Origin: Peromyscus leucopus
Lineage: Eukaryota > Chordata > Mammalia > Rodentia > Cricetidae
Length of the DNA stretch: 64,000 nucleotides
Direction of reading: 5' to 3'
Assembly: GCF_004664715.2 (NCBI RefSeq)
Contig: NC_051063.1
Coordinates: 69,550,518 to 69,614,517 of the forward strand
How positions within the stretch are numbered: the first letter of the stretch is position 1; each line of letters begins with the position of its first letter. Below the pieces are notes generated by a model that saw nothing but the letters and a program-made list of their open reading frames with translations, was not told the origin of the DNA and ran no database searches. Shown in pieces: positions 24,183 to 35,650 of the stretch. A program made the position numbers and the translations under genes.

Positions 24183-25820
24183 CTGAAGGGCTTGTCATTG
24201 ACAGCTCGGACATGAACCACGGATTTTCCAGCTTCTGCATTTGTGTGACGTTTTTCACGATACATCGTTAGGGTAAAGAATACAAGTCATGCCCACAAGA
24301 TTTGGATAAGGTGAGTGGATTGCATGAATGTCAAACCCTGGTTTTGATGTTATACGATAGTGTTGCAAGACATTCCTGTCAGGAAGAACCAAGAAAAGGG
24401 CATACAGAGTTCATTAAAGCCAACAATTGTGTGTGACTCCATAATGGCCTCGGAATAAAGTTCACTCAAAACGTAACTGTTCTGCAAACAAATAGGCAAC
24501 AAAGGATAGAAGGTTGCCAGCAGAGCCCCGGGGGAGGAGGTCCTGCTGGTGTGATGCCTCAGTGGCCTTTGGGTGCCTCCCCCAGGAAACTCCTGTCCAA
24601 CATAGGATCATAAACCCATCCTTTCACCTGCAACCCCTTTCCCTCCATCATCTGCCCAGAGAGCAAGTCTCCCCACTGACTTAGCCTTGTCTGTCTGTCT
24701 GTCTGTCTGGTTTGTTTGCAGAGCTCAGATGATATGGGTTCGCTGGAAACTCTATATGGCGTGAGAGTTTGTTCTGCCTGCCAGGGCCCTCCGTGATGCT
24801 GACAAAAAAGGTCACCGGGAAAGGAACCTGCACCCCTACAATGATGGTCCAGTGTGGAGAGCTTTCCCGAGGCTGCACCTGCACGGCAATGCCTCAGGAA
24901 CAGAAGCAGCAGGTGTGTGGAGCCTGCTTCCTCTTTCCACCTAGGAGGCACCCTCCACGGAGGCTGAGGCAACACCTCCGTGGTGGGTTCACATGGACAG
25001 CCACACCTTGGAGACCTCGAGGGTCTCAACGGCAGAAAGTGTCTGAAGCAGGCGCATTCACACTCGCGGCACTCTGCCTCACCACTCCCTCGCCAGCATT
25101 CTGCCTCCCCACTTTCTACATCTTTCCAATACTCCCCCTGGTCCACTCCAGAATAGGCGGATGGTCCAATGGGACAGACAAGGTGAGGTGCTATGAAGGG
25201 GAGGGGTCTGTCTCTATCTATGGAGATCTTATCGGGTGCCAGAAAGGGGCTCCCAGAAGGTAAACACTGAAGCCGGCAGAAGTTGGGAAAGGATTCCAGC
25301 AAGAAGGCCTGGAGTGGGTGGTGGTTCCGAGGCTTGCCTGACAGAGGAACAAGCCTCGGGGATTGCACAAGGAACCCAAGAACCAGGTAGCAGGTGAGAA
25401 GGCCTGCAGTATCCAGAGTCGGTGTGCACTGTTCTCTGTCCTAACCTTTAACACACCCTCCCCTCAGCACTGCCTCCACCTGTTCTGTCCCTGCACACTC
25501 CCCTCTTCATCCAATACACATTTACCAAAGGCTTCTGTGCTATAATAGCACAGGGGTCCTAGGAACCGAGGATCAAATCACACCCCGCCCCCCGCCAGTG
25601 TCACTGAGTGTCATCACAGGTGCTATAGACACAATGAGCCCTACATATGAGTTCACCTTAAGGAGGTGTCAGGGTGGGGCTGGTCACCAGAAACACTAGA
25701 AGATGAGAGAGCGGGAACTTCCAACCCTACATACTCCAATCAGGGTAGATTGTGCCGAAAGAAGTCAGAGATAAGACTGGAGGAGACTGGGCTTCTGGAG
25801 AGGATGCAGATAGTCTGAAT
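24183..25820. other. Intronic unique sequence
   Basis: No transposon recognised. A (GTCT)n run lies at 24688-24710. A 269-codon minus frame (24559-25368) is GC-rich, has no domain I recognise and lies wholly inside the intron without the DOCK1 frame, so I do not call it. Confidence 0.45.
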
Positions 25821-27141
25821 GCCCACCCCTGCCCTCTCTGCCCTGTGCACCCCTACCCTCTCTATCCTGTGCACCCCTGCCCTCTCTGCCCTGTGCACCC
25901 CTGCCCTCTCTATCCTGTGCACCCCTGCCCTCTCTGCCCTGTGCACCCCTGCCTTCTGTTCCCCGTGCACCCCTGCCCTCTCTGCCCCGTGCACCCCTGC
26001 CCTCTCTGCCCTGCCCACCCCTGCCCTCTTTGCCCTGCGCACCCCTGCCCTCTCTGCCCTGCCCACCCCTGCCCTCTCTGCCCTGTGCACCCTTGCCCTC
26101 TCTGCCCTGCCCACCCCTGCCCTCTTTGCCCTGCGCACCCCTACCCTCACTGCCCTGCCCACCCCTGCCCTCTCTGCCCTGTGCACCCCTGCCCTCTCTG
26201 CCCTGCCCACCCCTGCCCTCTTTGCCCTGCGCACCCCTACCCTCTCTGCCCTGCCCACCCCTGCCCTCTTTGCCCTGCGCACCCCTGCCCTCTCTGCCCT
26301 GCCCACCCCTGCCTCTCTGCCTGCCCTCTCTGCCCCTCGCACCCCTGCCCTCTCTGCCTGCCTTCTCTGCCCCGTGCACCCCTGCCCTCTATGCCCCTCG
26401 CACCCCTGCCCTCTCTGCCCTGTGCACCCCTGCCCTCTCTGCCCCACGCACCCCTGCCCTCTCTATCCTGTGCACCACTGCCCTCTCTGCCCTGCGCACC
26501 CCTGCCTTCTGTTCCCCATGCACCCCTGCCCTCTTTGCCCTGCCCACCCCTGCCCTCTCTGCCCTGCCCACCCCCGCCCTCTCTGCCCTGTGCACCCCTG
26601 CCTTCTGTTCCCCGTGCACCCCTGCCCTCTCTGCCCTGTGCACCCCTGCCCTCTCTATCCTGTGCACCCCTGTCCCCTGCCCTCTCTATCCTGTGCACCC
26701 CTGCCCTCTCTATCCTGTGCACCCCTGCCCTCTCTGCTCTGTGCACCCCTGCCCTCTCTATCCTGTGCACCCCTGCCCACCCCTGCCCTCTCTATCCTGT
26801 GCACCCCTGCCCTCTCTGCCTTGCCCACCCCTGCCCTCTCTATCCTGTGCACCCCTGCCTACCCCTGCCCTCTCTATCCTGTGCACCCCTGCCCACCCCT
26901 GCCCTCTCTGCCCCGCACATCCCTGCCCTCTCTGCCCTGTGCACCCCCGCCCTCTCTATCCTGTGCACCCCTGCCTACCCCTGCCCTCTCTATCCTGTGC
27001 ACCCCTGCCCTCACTATCCTGTGCACCCCTGCCTACCCCTGCCCTCTCTATCCTGTGCACCCCTGCCCACCCCTGCCCTCTCTGCCCCGCGCATCCCTGC
27101 CCTCTCTGCCCCGTGCACCCCTGCCCTCTCTGCCCCGTGCA
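25821..27141. repeat. 24-bp GC-rich minisatellite, about 1.3 kb
   Basis: The unit 'cacccctgccctctctgccc' plus four bases repeats about 50-55 times. Variants include '...tttgccctgcg', '...tatcctgtg' and '...cttctgttccccgtg'. Towards the right (from about 26760) 24-bp units alternate with shorter 'cctgcccac' or 'cctgcctac' inserts, a higher-order pattern. The array is C-rich on the plus strand. Because 24 is divisible by 3 and the units lack stop codons, long open frames arise on both strands; these are repeat artefacts. Confidence 0.95.
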
Positions 27142-27929
27142 GCTCTTCCATTGGTGTTTCTACAACTGCATCCTTTATAATAAACAGAACAGAATATCCA
27201 AGTGTCTCCTGGAGAGCGGTGTGCTAGCTGGGCAGATTATGGACCTCAAGGCCAGGGGCAAGGGCCTCCTATTAACAGCTGCTTGGTCAAAAGCGTCAGA
27301 AAGCGTCGGAGCCTGGACTCACAGCAGGATCTGGGTGAGCCCTGTCACCTGTGGGATGCAGGGCTGCGTTCAGGCTGACAGCACAGGGATGGAACTGAAT
27401 TGCAGGACATCCAGCAGGTGTCAGAGAACGGGCTGGTGTGGGTCGGCGTGTGGAGCGAAGAATAGGCTCTTCCAGAGCCACCCAGTGGAGGTCTGTGACA
27501 CAGGGCTGGAAGAGTCTCCCGAGGCTCTGGGCAAGCTCTGTGCTTCTATTCCTGGTGCCCAGACAGCCAGCCCCGGGGCAGCACCCAGCACTGGCCGTCA
27601 GTAAAGACAAGTTTGCAGGAGCTCTCAGTCTCCAAGCAGCAGCCTGCCTGTCCTGTGAGGGAGGCTTGCGTGGTGCCTGTCTGCTCTTCCCTGTCCTAGA
27701 CCAGTCTTTCTGTGGAGATTCGCAGGCCACCCTGGGGACAGTGGACCATTCAGAAGCCGACAGCTCCAGCGCTGTGGGGATGTTGGGGCAATGATGATTG
27801 TGAAGCTATGTGAGACCGATTCACCCAGGGTCAGGGTGGGGGTTTGCATCTGAGAACCTGGAACTGTGCTTGTTAGAAGCAAGCAAGACTCGGGAAGATG
27901 GCTTAGGCCATTTTCATATCGGAACACTA
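27142..27929. other. Intronic unique sequence
   Basis: Fairly GC-rich, no transposon recognised. Frames of 118-144 codons on opposite strands overlap each other and have no domain features. Confidence 0.45.
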
Positions 27930-28220
27930 ATTAACTTCCAATTATTTCACAGGAAATGATCTTTTCATTCTCGTGATAATTGGGAGAGTAGAAAAATAAA
28001 ATATTCCCCGCATACAGTTAGTAGATGGGAACATATTTTCATGGAGGTTTTGATGAACTAACAACAATCAAAACCCTTGCCCTGGGAATTTGAGATATAC
28101 AAATAACAAATGCCATTTTATAATGGAAATCAAATTGTATGCAAATAATTGATTTTCTGGATGCCTGTGTCTGAGAGGAAAGAAAAACCATCCCTTGGGA
28201 AATTAGACCCAGAACATGGA
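27930..28220. promoter_or_regulatory. Candidate conserved non-coding stretch
   Basis: AT-rich, apparently transposon-free sequence with an octamer ATGCAAAT at 28139-28146 directly followed by a homeodomain-type AATTGATT, and other homeodomain-like cores ('actaattaac', 'gataattggg'). This is suggestive only; conservation cannot be tested here. Confidence 0.3.
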
Positions 28221-28321
28221 GTCTAAAACTTGATCTTCCATTGTGAGGAAGGAGAGGGGACATGCCCAGCCCGGCAAGGCACACATTTGAACATTTGGTC
28301 TCTAACTGGGAGCACTGTTTG

Positions 28322-28605
28322 GGGAGGTCTAGGTGGTGCAGCCTTGCTGGAGAGAATGTGTCACTGGGAACAGGCTTTCAGAGTGTCTAGGAAGCTCTCT
28401 CTGCTTCACGCTTGCAGTAAACGATGTGATTTCTCAGCTTCCTGCCCCTGCCGTCATATCCCTGGCACGCAATGTGCCGTGCCTTCCCGCCGCCATCATG
28501 GTCTCTTATCCTTCTGGAACTCTAAGCCAGAATACACACTCCCTTCCATAAGTTGACTTTGCTCACAGTGTTTTCTAAGAGCAACAGAAAAGCAACCAAG
28601 ACGCG
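28322..28605 (+). repeat. Rodent dispersed repeat
   Basis: 'gcagccttgctggagagaat', 'gtgtcactggg', 'tcccgccgccatcatgg', 'gaactctaagccagaat' and 'gagcaacagaaaagcaacc' follow a known rodent interspersed repeat pattern that also fits 36150-36480. Class not assigned. Confidence 0.6.
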
Positions 28606-28984
28606 TCCTTAGAAGCCATGTGGTATAATTGTGTTTCATTCCACCCCTTATCGTTCATCTCAGAATATCATCTGTGAAGTCTCACAATATCATAGTATTA
28701 TTTTCACTGGCCAAAGCAGGCCATAGAGGCACATTTAAGATTTAATGATGAAATTAAATACTAAGAATATAAAATAAGATTTTACTGTGCTATAATTTCA
28801 AGTTAATCTTAGGATATTGTGTGATATTTATCGTATATTTGAATATGTCCCTAACTGTAAACTTTTCCTGATAGTGAAAGAAAATTAAAACATATAGACA
28901 TGAAAGGATGTATACATTTTTATAGCCTTTTATTTAAGAAATACTGCTATGATTTTTGAGGTGAAGATTTCTTTTCTTCTTGGA
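28606..28984. other. AT-rich intronic sequence
   Basis: No element recognised. Confidence 0.5.
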
Positions 28985-29098
28985 GATTATCTATTTGTCT
29001 TTCTGTCTGTATTTATCTATCCATCGTCTATCTATTAATCTATCCCCTACCACCTATCAATCTATCAGTCAATCTAGCTAGCTATCAATATGTACATC
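28985..29098. repeat. Degenerate (TCTA)n tetranucleotide repeat
   Basis: Many 'tatc' and 'tcta' units with substitutions ('tatttatctatccatcgtct', 'atctattaatctatcccc', 'caatctatcagtcaatctag'), an old microsatellite. Confidence 0.8.
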
Positions 29099-29790
29099 AT
29101 CGTGTTGTTTCCCTCCCTTAGCAAGGTAGAGGCCAAGTGCAATAAGCCTCACTCTGGAAATACTATGCAAGCTAGATGTGCCCCTTGGGAATGCATCAGT
29201 ATTCCACAGGACTAGTGAGTCCTTAGAAGTGGAATCCAAGAATTCGCATCAGCTTCTCACCAGGAAGCATGCCAACAGGTTTGGTGCAGCTTTACAAAGG
29301 ATATTCACCATATGGCAGTGTAATTTCAGGCCATTAGGGAGGTAACTCCTAAGCAATAAATTTCCCTATTACACTCTCCCAATTAAGTTGCATCATAGTT
29401 TGTGTGAGGAGGACTAAGGAGTTATTAGGAGAAATGCTGGTGAGTGTCTATGATTAGCACTAATTAATAGCAAAGGATAGCTTAAGGTACAGGAGGGTGG
29501 CTCACAAGCTACTGTTATAGAACGTCAATCAAGAAATGACAGGAACTAATGACTATGAGGGACATGACTGTTCATGACCCAGGAGCATGGGAAAAGGATG
29601 CTGTGACCAGAACAGATGGGATTTCTCCAGGCTCAGACCCAAGTTGTCTCTAGATAAAGTCATAGTCAAAAGTACCCGGGTACAGAAAGCAACCAGAGAA
29701 GTTCCATGCAAAACTCTATTATAAATGGAAATATGAATGTGGCCCTCTACTTCCACCACTGGCCCTGCGACAGAATAGAAACAACACTTA
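29099..29790. other. Intronic sequence leading to the exon donor
   Basis: No transposon recognised; ends (in plus order) with the donor of the 102-nt exon. Confidence 0.5.
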
Positions 29791-29791
29791 C

Positions 29792-29893
29792 CACGACATC
29801 TGTCCTCATTTTCCCAAAGGTCTTGATCAGGTGGGCGTAATGGTAGTCTTCCATCTGCCGTAAAATAGCGGTCATGCAAGCCACAAAGTTCCC
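29792..29893 (-). CDS. Dock1: Dock1 internal coding exon (102 nt, 34 codons)
   Basis: Read on the minus strand, the exon follows a pyrimidine-rich acceptor ending CCTCCTGCAG and is followed by the donor GTAAGTGTTG. Its 34 codons are open and begin GNFVACMTAILRQMEDYHY and end KMRTDVV. I recognise this from memory as DOCK1 (DOCK180), at about residues 960-995, in the helical region between the membrane-binding DHR-1 domain and the catalytic DHR-2 domain. DOCK1 is a cytosolic Rac1 exchange factor that acts with ELMO downstream of Crk and integrin signalling. DOCK2 and DOCK5 are the nearest paralogues; as I recall it, DOCK5 differs clearly in the MEDYHYAHLIKTFGK part, so DOCK1 is favoured. The exon is phase 0 at both ends, so its loss would remove 34 residues without a frameshift. 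The next coding exon is at 21645-21739. Confidence 0.95.
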
Positions 29894-29894
29894 C

Positions 29895-31384
29895 TGCAGG
29901 AGGATTGGAAGGCAGACTTAGATCCGGAAAGAATGATCCTCTCAGGAGCAACTGACATCAACTATGGAGCTGGCTCTTAGACCCTTAGGGGAAGACATGG
30001 GACCTGGGCAGAAGCCCTAGGTCTGTTACATGGTACTCAAGGCCAACAGGGTCACTTCCTATCTCAGATGATTGTTTATTTTAAGGAGGTACAGTGAAAT
30101 TTTTTTCTCTCTAATTGTATTAAATAATTAAGTGCATCTTGACAAAGGTTCCAGACTGGAAAAATAAACTTTAAATGTTTTTTTTTCCCTTAATTAAGTT
30201 CACAAAAATTAAAGACAAGTTTTAAACCCCAGTCACTTATGTAGCATTCTTGGTAAGCAGCAATCTGTATTATATCAGGGCAAAGAGAGGCATTTTATTT
30301 TTCAAAATCTGCCTGTGTTCTTCTTGGTTGATTCAGAGTCAATTACTACCAAGAAATCCCACTGTGAATTCTGCCCCTCCAGAACAGTCAGAGGAGAAAG
30401 GTAGTCTCATTGGTATGTCCAGTGGGACAGATGGGAATTCTTCATATCATACAGAGCTGCATAGAAAAGAAAATGAGGAAGAAAACAGAAACTACCAAAC
30501 AAAAGCAGACGTGGAGAGAGTAAAGGACCAAAGCAATTGGCCAGGGAGTTTGGTCAGTGTGCAGCTGTGGGTGTGCGTGCACACACAACTGTGTGTAACT
30601 TGAAAGGTGCATGCTTTGGAGAGAGACTCCAGGGCTGAGCAGTCTTGTTGCCATAAACACAATTTCTCACTTGCAGGCTAGGGAGCTGACATCACAGAGC
30701 CTTTCTTGCTTTTAAATATGTACCCATAAGTTAATGACACCTAAACCCACACAGGACTTACACTAACTTCTATTAAATTGTATGAGTCTGGCAGACTAAT
30801 AAGAAGTATATAGTTTGAGACACATCCCTACTTTTTCTCTAGTAAATGAGCTCCCAAATTGCATTCTTTTCACTAATTCCACTTTTTCAAACAATATATT
30901 TGAATGCCTAAATGTTTTTTTATATTAATTTGGAACATGCACTCCACAGTGCATGTTAGAGTCCAATACATTTTCTATCTCTAGTATACACAGAGGCTTC
31001 CAAATGAGTCCTCAAAGGACACATTTTGCAAATTGAACAAATACAATAATGATGATATGGTATCTTCCATTTGCCCAGAAATGTAAATTATTTGTGAATA
31101 ATGGTAATTGCTCAGCTTTAGATTCCAAGTTGGTGGTGTTCTGGGAAAGAGCTAAATGATGCTTGTTTTGCATCAGAAGGGCACTTATTTATGAATGGGA
31201 ACTTTTGAAAGACATAAATATTTGGCACCCAAGTGGGCTCAAAAGAAGCTGCCTGCACACCTCATCTCCTCCTTAGGAGATGCCATGCCCGGAGTGCCCA
31301 TCACTGTCAGCTGGCTCACTGGCCAAGCTCTGAAGCCACGTTCCCATTCGGTCATGGGAGACTTGCTGCTTGTTCAGTCCTTAG
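29895..31384. other. Intronic sequence, partly AT-rich
   Basis: Contains 'aattgtattaaataattaag' and 'cccttaattaagttc' near 30110-30205 (homeodomain-like TAATTA cores). The 117-codon frame at 30250-30603 has no recognisable domain. Confidence 0.45.
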
Positions 31385-31490
31385 GCAGCTAAGCTGAGGT
31401 TCAGAGAGCATACCTTCAGAGGAGTAGGTGGCAAAGCGAGGTTGTGAAGCCAGCACTCCAGGGCTGGAGTGTGAGTCCTTGGTTGGAGAC
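31385..31490 (-). mobile_element. MIR-family relic (MIR3-like), antisense
   Basis: 'gctgaggttcagagagcata', 'gtaggtggcaaagcgaggtt' and 'gtgaagccagcactcca' resemble the reversed MIR/MIR3 body. Short and diverged. Confidence 0.5.
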
Positions 31491-32860
31491 AACCAACATG
31501 AGTGGAAGATTCACCATGCCCCATTCATGTAGTTACCAGAGAGAGTTGGTAGAGGAGAAGGAAGGGCCTCTGTAATACTATGCCTCAAATGCTCCTCTGA
31601 TGCAGCTGTCTCGAACCTGTTATCTCCTGTGAGAAGAGAAGCTTTCTAGAAAGCATCCATAAAGGTGCCCCCAGCACATGTTTAAATGAATGGTGCCAGT
31701 CAAGACAGTTCAGAAATGAGCCTCACACTTTAGAATCACCAGAGCCATTGAGTCAGTGATTTAGAACCAGAAGGGTGACATCAACACGCCTAACGTGAAA
31801 TATCAAAACTGCAAGAGACAAAAAAGAACAACTACCAAGGGAGCTTGAGGAGGTCCAGGGCTCTGGTTCCTTAAGAAGAGCCAGCACACCTGAGTCATGC
31901 CAGAGGTTAGAAGAGGTGACACAGACGATTGCCAGATAATGTTGAAAGTCCACACTAAACAAAGAGAATGGCGGGGGAGGGCCCCAAAACTGAGAAGGTA
32001 GCGGTATCCACAAAGCATGTCCAGGGAAGATATAAATGGCCAGTCTGGAGTCTTCTATCTGGATGAGAACATCTTGAAGAGTGCAGCCAAAGAGCCCCTT
32101 ATTTAATGGCACTGGGGGCTAAATAAAACAGGCTCTGCAAGGGCAGAAAGAGGGCTAGCCCATGAGTTAGCGGAGTGCTGCCTGGCAGCCTGTGTGCCCC
32201 CTTTACTTAACCTAAGGAAATGGGCCAAAAGCAATCTGTACCGTTCAGCCACTCCTCTCTTAGAGGAAGCAAGTTTCGCTAACTCAGCACAATTGTAAGT
32301 TGGAACATGGGACTCCGCTAGCTGAGGGGAAACATGCATGCTACAGTTCCAGACATAGCCCCTCTTCCATCCCTGCCCTTTGTGAATGGAGCCTCACCTC
32401 AGGGAGACCAGCACATTATGGGGCAAGTATTGTTCACACCCTGGAGCTTCAGGTCTCACCTGAACCCAAGAAGAATGGATGGTGTGGCTTTTGTGAAAAT
32501 GGAATGTGAAATCAGTTATACACGAGGACCAAAACTAGAAAGATCTGTGAAAAAAAAAAAAGGACTTCTAATTCTATAGACGCTAAGGAAAATTAGAATC
32601 CTTTTCAGTTTAATTATTTTAAATGCATTTTAGGAGTCATCGGAGGCTTTTATTTTTAAACAGTATGGTAGGCTGTTTGTACAGAGCTGGTCCTCGGAAC
32701 TTGAGTTTGGGGATTGAGCTCAAGCTCTAGCCATGGACTAAAAATAATTAACACAATAAAAATAAGAGATATTTCTATGATTTCAAAGTAAGGGCAGAGG
32801 AGTCAACTGTGCTTAGAAACCAGGACACTGACTGCCTCATAAACAAAAAAAAAAATGTGA
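31491..32860. other. Intronic unique sequence
   Basis: No family recognised. Open frames of about 120 codons (31753-32112, minus) show no DOCK1 or other recognisable similarity. Poly-A is at 32551-32561. Confidence 0.45.
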
Positions 32861-33165
32861 ACCTCATTAGTAATCAAGATGAAAATGATACATCTTTATC
32901 TGCTGGCAGAACAGCAAGGCAGGATTGAAGTGTTGAGAGTGAAGGCACAGAGGATGAGGACTCTCCCACACGAGCGTAAATTGCTATAACCTTTTTAAAA
33001 AGCAATTTGGTGAGAGGTTTGGAAAGTCTTGGAAAGAAAATACTCATCCCCTGAGTAATTCTCCTTCTAACGACCCACCTGCAAAGGTAATTCAGGAGAA
33101 GAAATTTTATGTCCAACAGTGTCCATTGCATCTCTGAAAAATATCTAAGCACTCAAAGCAAGAGA
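32861..33165 (+). mobile_element. Old L1 (L1M-type) 3' fragment, probable
   Basis: 'gatgaggactctcccacac', 'gtaaattgctataaccttt', 'aaaaagcaatttggtgag' resemble the diverged end of L1 ORF2, where 'gggaatgtaaattggtac' and 'ggaaaacagtatgg' are typical. Frame broken. Confidence 0.45.
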
Positions 33166-35130
33166 TTGTGTAAGTCATATATTTTGCAGAGTTGAAAGAT
33201 AAAATGCAGGATGCCACTTCCATTTTAATCTCAAGTAAACAACAAGACCAAATTCTCCAAGCATTGCCTTGGAAATATCACACAGGCCTTGGAGAGGCCA
33301 GAGAAAAACCTGTTAGCTACAGTCCATATGCAACAGACTGTCTGGTCTGTATCTGTTAGTTCAACCAGTCCTATCCCAGTGTTATGCTGGAATATTGCAC
33401 AGGCCCTGGATATTAACCACGGAACTATAAAATACTTTAGCAACACAAGAAGAGATAGTTGAGGAACAAAAATAGAGATTTTCTATGTACAATTCCACAG
33501 TATAAGGAAGCTATAGGACAAGAGAAAAGAGAATGCCTAGAAGAAATAGACTTAGGCTGTTGCTGGGAAAAAAGGACAAGCACTAGTTTTATAAGCAGTA
33601 TGTATGAGGGACTTTAAAAGAGATGTCACTCATGAAGAAGGAAAGATGTCATCTGAGAGGAGGGAACACCTCTCCCTGCCTGAGTCCTTTATTCCTACCT
33701 GTGTTTTCACATCTATCAAGGGTCTCCTACCTGGGAAGACAGAGCAAACACCTTACACCGATTCTTGACCCTGGAACAATCACCACCTCCTCCATTCACA
33801 CCTTACAACTCCTCCAAAAACTAGCCTCAGTGACTGGTTTTAAATCCCCTTGTGTCCTCGGTGCATTAGCAAGGTGGATGGTGTATGAAGGGGTGGGGCA
33901 CACAGGCAGAATAGAGAAGGGGTCACAGGAGGACCAGAAGCCAGGTGAGCCTGAGGGCAGGTCAAATCAAAGCTGCGGACTAAAGATGGGCAGAATGGGA
34001 AGACAGGCAGTACCAGAAACAGGTAGACAGGGCCCTGGTAGAGGTGCAGGAGATATTTTTGCAACAGGATAATTCAGTATAAGATGCTACAACAGGGTAG
34101 AACAGCTAGGGGGCAGAGAGGGGAGGGGAGAGGAGAGGAGGCTGGGTACAGCAGAAGCAGAGAGAGAGGCGGACCTAACACAGTGCCTTTGTCAGCTGTG
34201 TTAGTTTTGGTGGTTCTAGCAGCCGTGTGTGAGCTGATTCATCGGCCCTGGAGCTCCCGCTTCCCATGTGCCATGTGTCTGCGGTCTGGGATCCCGGACA
34301 CAGGCAGAAATGTGAACATTTGACTAGGCTCCAAAAATTCCACGAGGTGTTTGAGCAGCTCCAGACCACAGAGGCTGCTGGAAGCAAGGACAGGCTAGTT
34401 CCTGGTGACTTGAATCTAGGAGGATATTTAATGACTCCCAGCAGGGTCCTGGTTCAAAAAAAAAAAAAGCCACTTGTTTTCATCAAGCAGTGACTTGAAA
34501 AGGAAATTCCCATTTAAAGATTTAAATCTCATTGGATACTGAGGATGGCTCTACCTCATAATCACATGTCAAAGTTAAAGAGACAGCGATCACCAGTGGC
34601 ATTTAAAACATCTGTTGTGAGACAGCGCCGGGAAAGAACTGCAATCGAGGTGGGGAGATGTGCAACCCAAGGGACTCAGAATGACTCACACTTTGAGGAA
34701 GAGTCAAACTGAAGAATCAATAAGCAAGCGGCAATATGAGAACAGAATACAGGAGAGGGATGTGCCTGGGAGTCGTGCCCTCCACTGAGAAGTCAAAGGC
34801 AGCTCAAAATAAGGCCATATGGGTAATGTCTGGGTACTGACGCACTAAACAAACATGATACACAAAGGCTTTCTGCTTTTGAGATGAAAAGCCAAGGGTG
34901 AAATGTTTCTATGCTCCGGTTCGTAGCAAAAAATTACAAAATGAGAAAAATAGAAAGTCAAGAGTACAAAGAAAATCTCAAAATGTTAGAAACTAGTCCC
35001 CAAAGTCTACACAGAGATAACATTTGCCAAAACGCACTTGGGAATCCTGTGTACCACACTCTAAGCATGGATCTACCTCTGATTCCTCTCCTCATGCTGG
35101 CAACAAGGACCATGACTCAGAAGCACAGAT
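33166..35130. other. Intronic unique sequence
   Basis: A 22-bp segment is loosely repeated at 33271-33293 and 33389-33410 ('atattgcacaggccctgga' and relatives). A GGGA purine run is at about 34117-34140 and poly-A at 34456-34467. No exon recognised. Confidence 0.45.
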
Positions 35131-35285
35131 CACCTGGGCGTGGTAGCACGTGCACACGCACACCTTTGATCCCAGCATGCAGGAGGCAGAGGCAGGCTGA
35201 TCTGCATAAATTCTAGGTCAGCCTGGTCCACAGAGAGAGTTCCAGGACAGCCAGGGCTATGTAGAGAGACTCAAGAACACAACAT
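35131..35285 (+). mobile_element. B1 SINE
   Basis: 'cctgggcgtggtagcacg', 'ctttgatcccagcatgcagg', 'aggcagaggcaggctgatct' and 'ttccaggacagccagggct' follow B1 order, nearly full length. Confidence 0.9.
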
Positions 35286-35530
35286 CAACAACATGGAGTC
35301 CAAAGGACAAGGAAAGCCATGGAGGTCAAGAGAATTCTGGAAGCTAGAAAGTGAATGATTGAGGTGACCAGGATCCTGAAGGCAGGAAGACGGTGCAGAC
35401 CTAGCAACATAACCACTGACTCATCCGAATCCCAGAAAGACTTAGGAACCAGAGTTACCAGGAACTCAAACGAAGGCATGAGTTAGAAGCCAGCATGGGC
35501 TATAAAAAGGAAACCAAAGGAAACCTTGTC

Positions 35531-35650
35531 GGAAGGAGGAGGAAGGGGAGGGATTTGGGAGGGGGAAGAAAAGGAAGAGAGAAGGGGGAGAGAGAAGGAG
35601 GGAGGGAGAGAGGGAGAGGGAGAAAGAGAGGGGGAGGGAGGGAGGGAGGA
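35531..35650. repeat. Polypurine (GGA/GA)n tract, about 120 bp
   Basis: Almost exclusively G and A, with only a few T interruptions near 35552-35557. The Dock1-sense strand is polypyrimidine. Confidence 0.9.

Larger units (their letters stand above)
21740..29791 (-). other. Dock1: Dock1 intron between the two exons (8052 bp)
   Basis: The intron is bounded by GTAAGTGTTG (donor of the exon ending at 29792) and TCTCCTTGCAG (acceptor of the exon starting at 21739), so it is a canonical GT-AG intron in phase 0. It contains SINE relics, (CA)n tracts, the 24-bp minisatellite and two diverged rodent dispersed repeats, all listed separately. I found no further exon-like segment that would keep the DOCK1 frame. 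Confidence 0.92.

Noticed and set aside
24559..25368. 269-codon minus-strand open frame in the intron between the exons
   Set aside because: GC-rich sequence favours long chance frames; it has no domain features and opposing frames of up to 164 codons overlap it. It would need transcript evidence.
25752..27604. Very long open frames (491, 453 and 524 codons on plus, up to 235 on minus)
   Set aside because: They are produced by the stop-free 24-bp minisatellite in several overlapping frames and both strands; no splice or start context and no non-repetitive domain supports translation.
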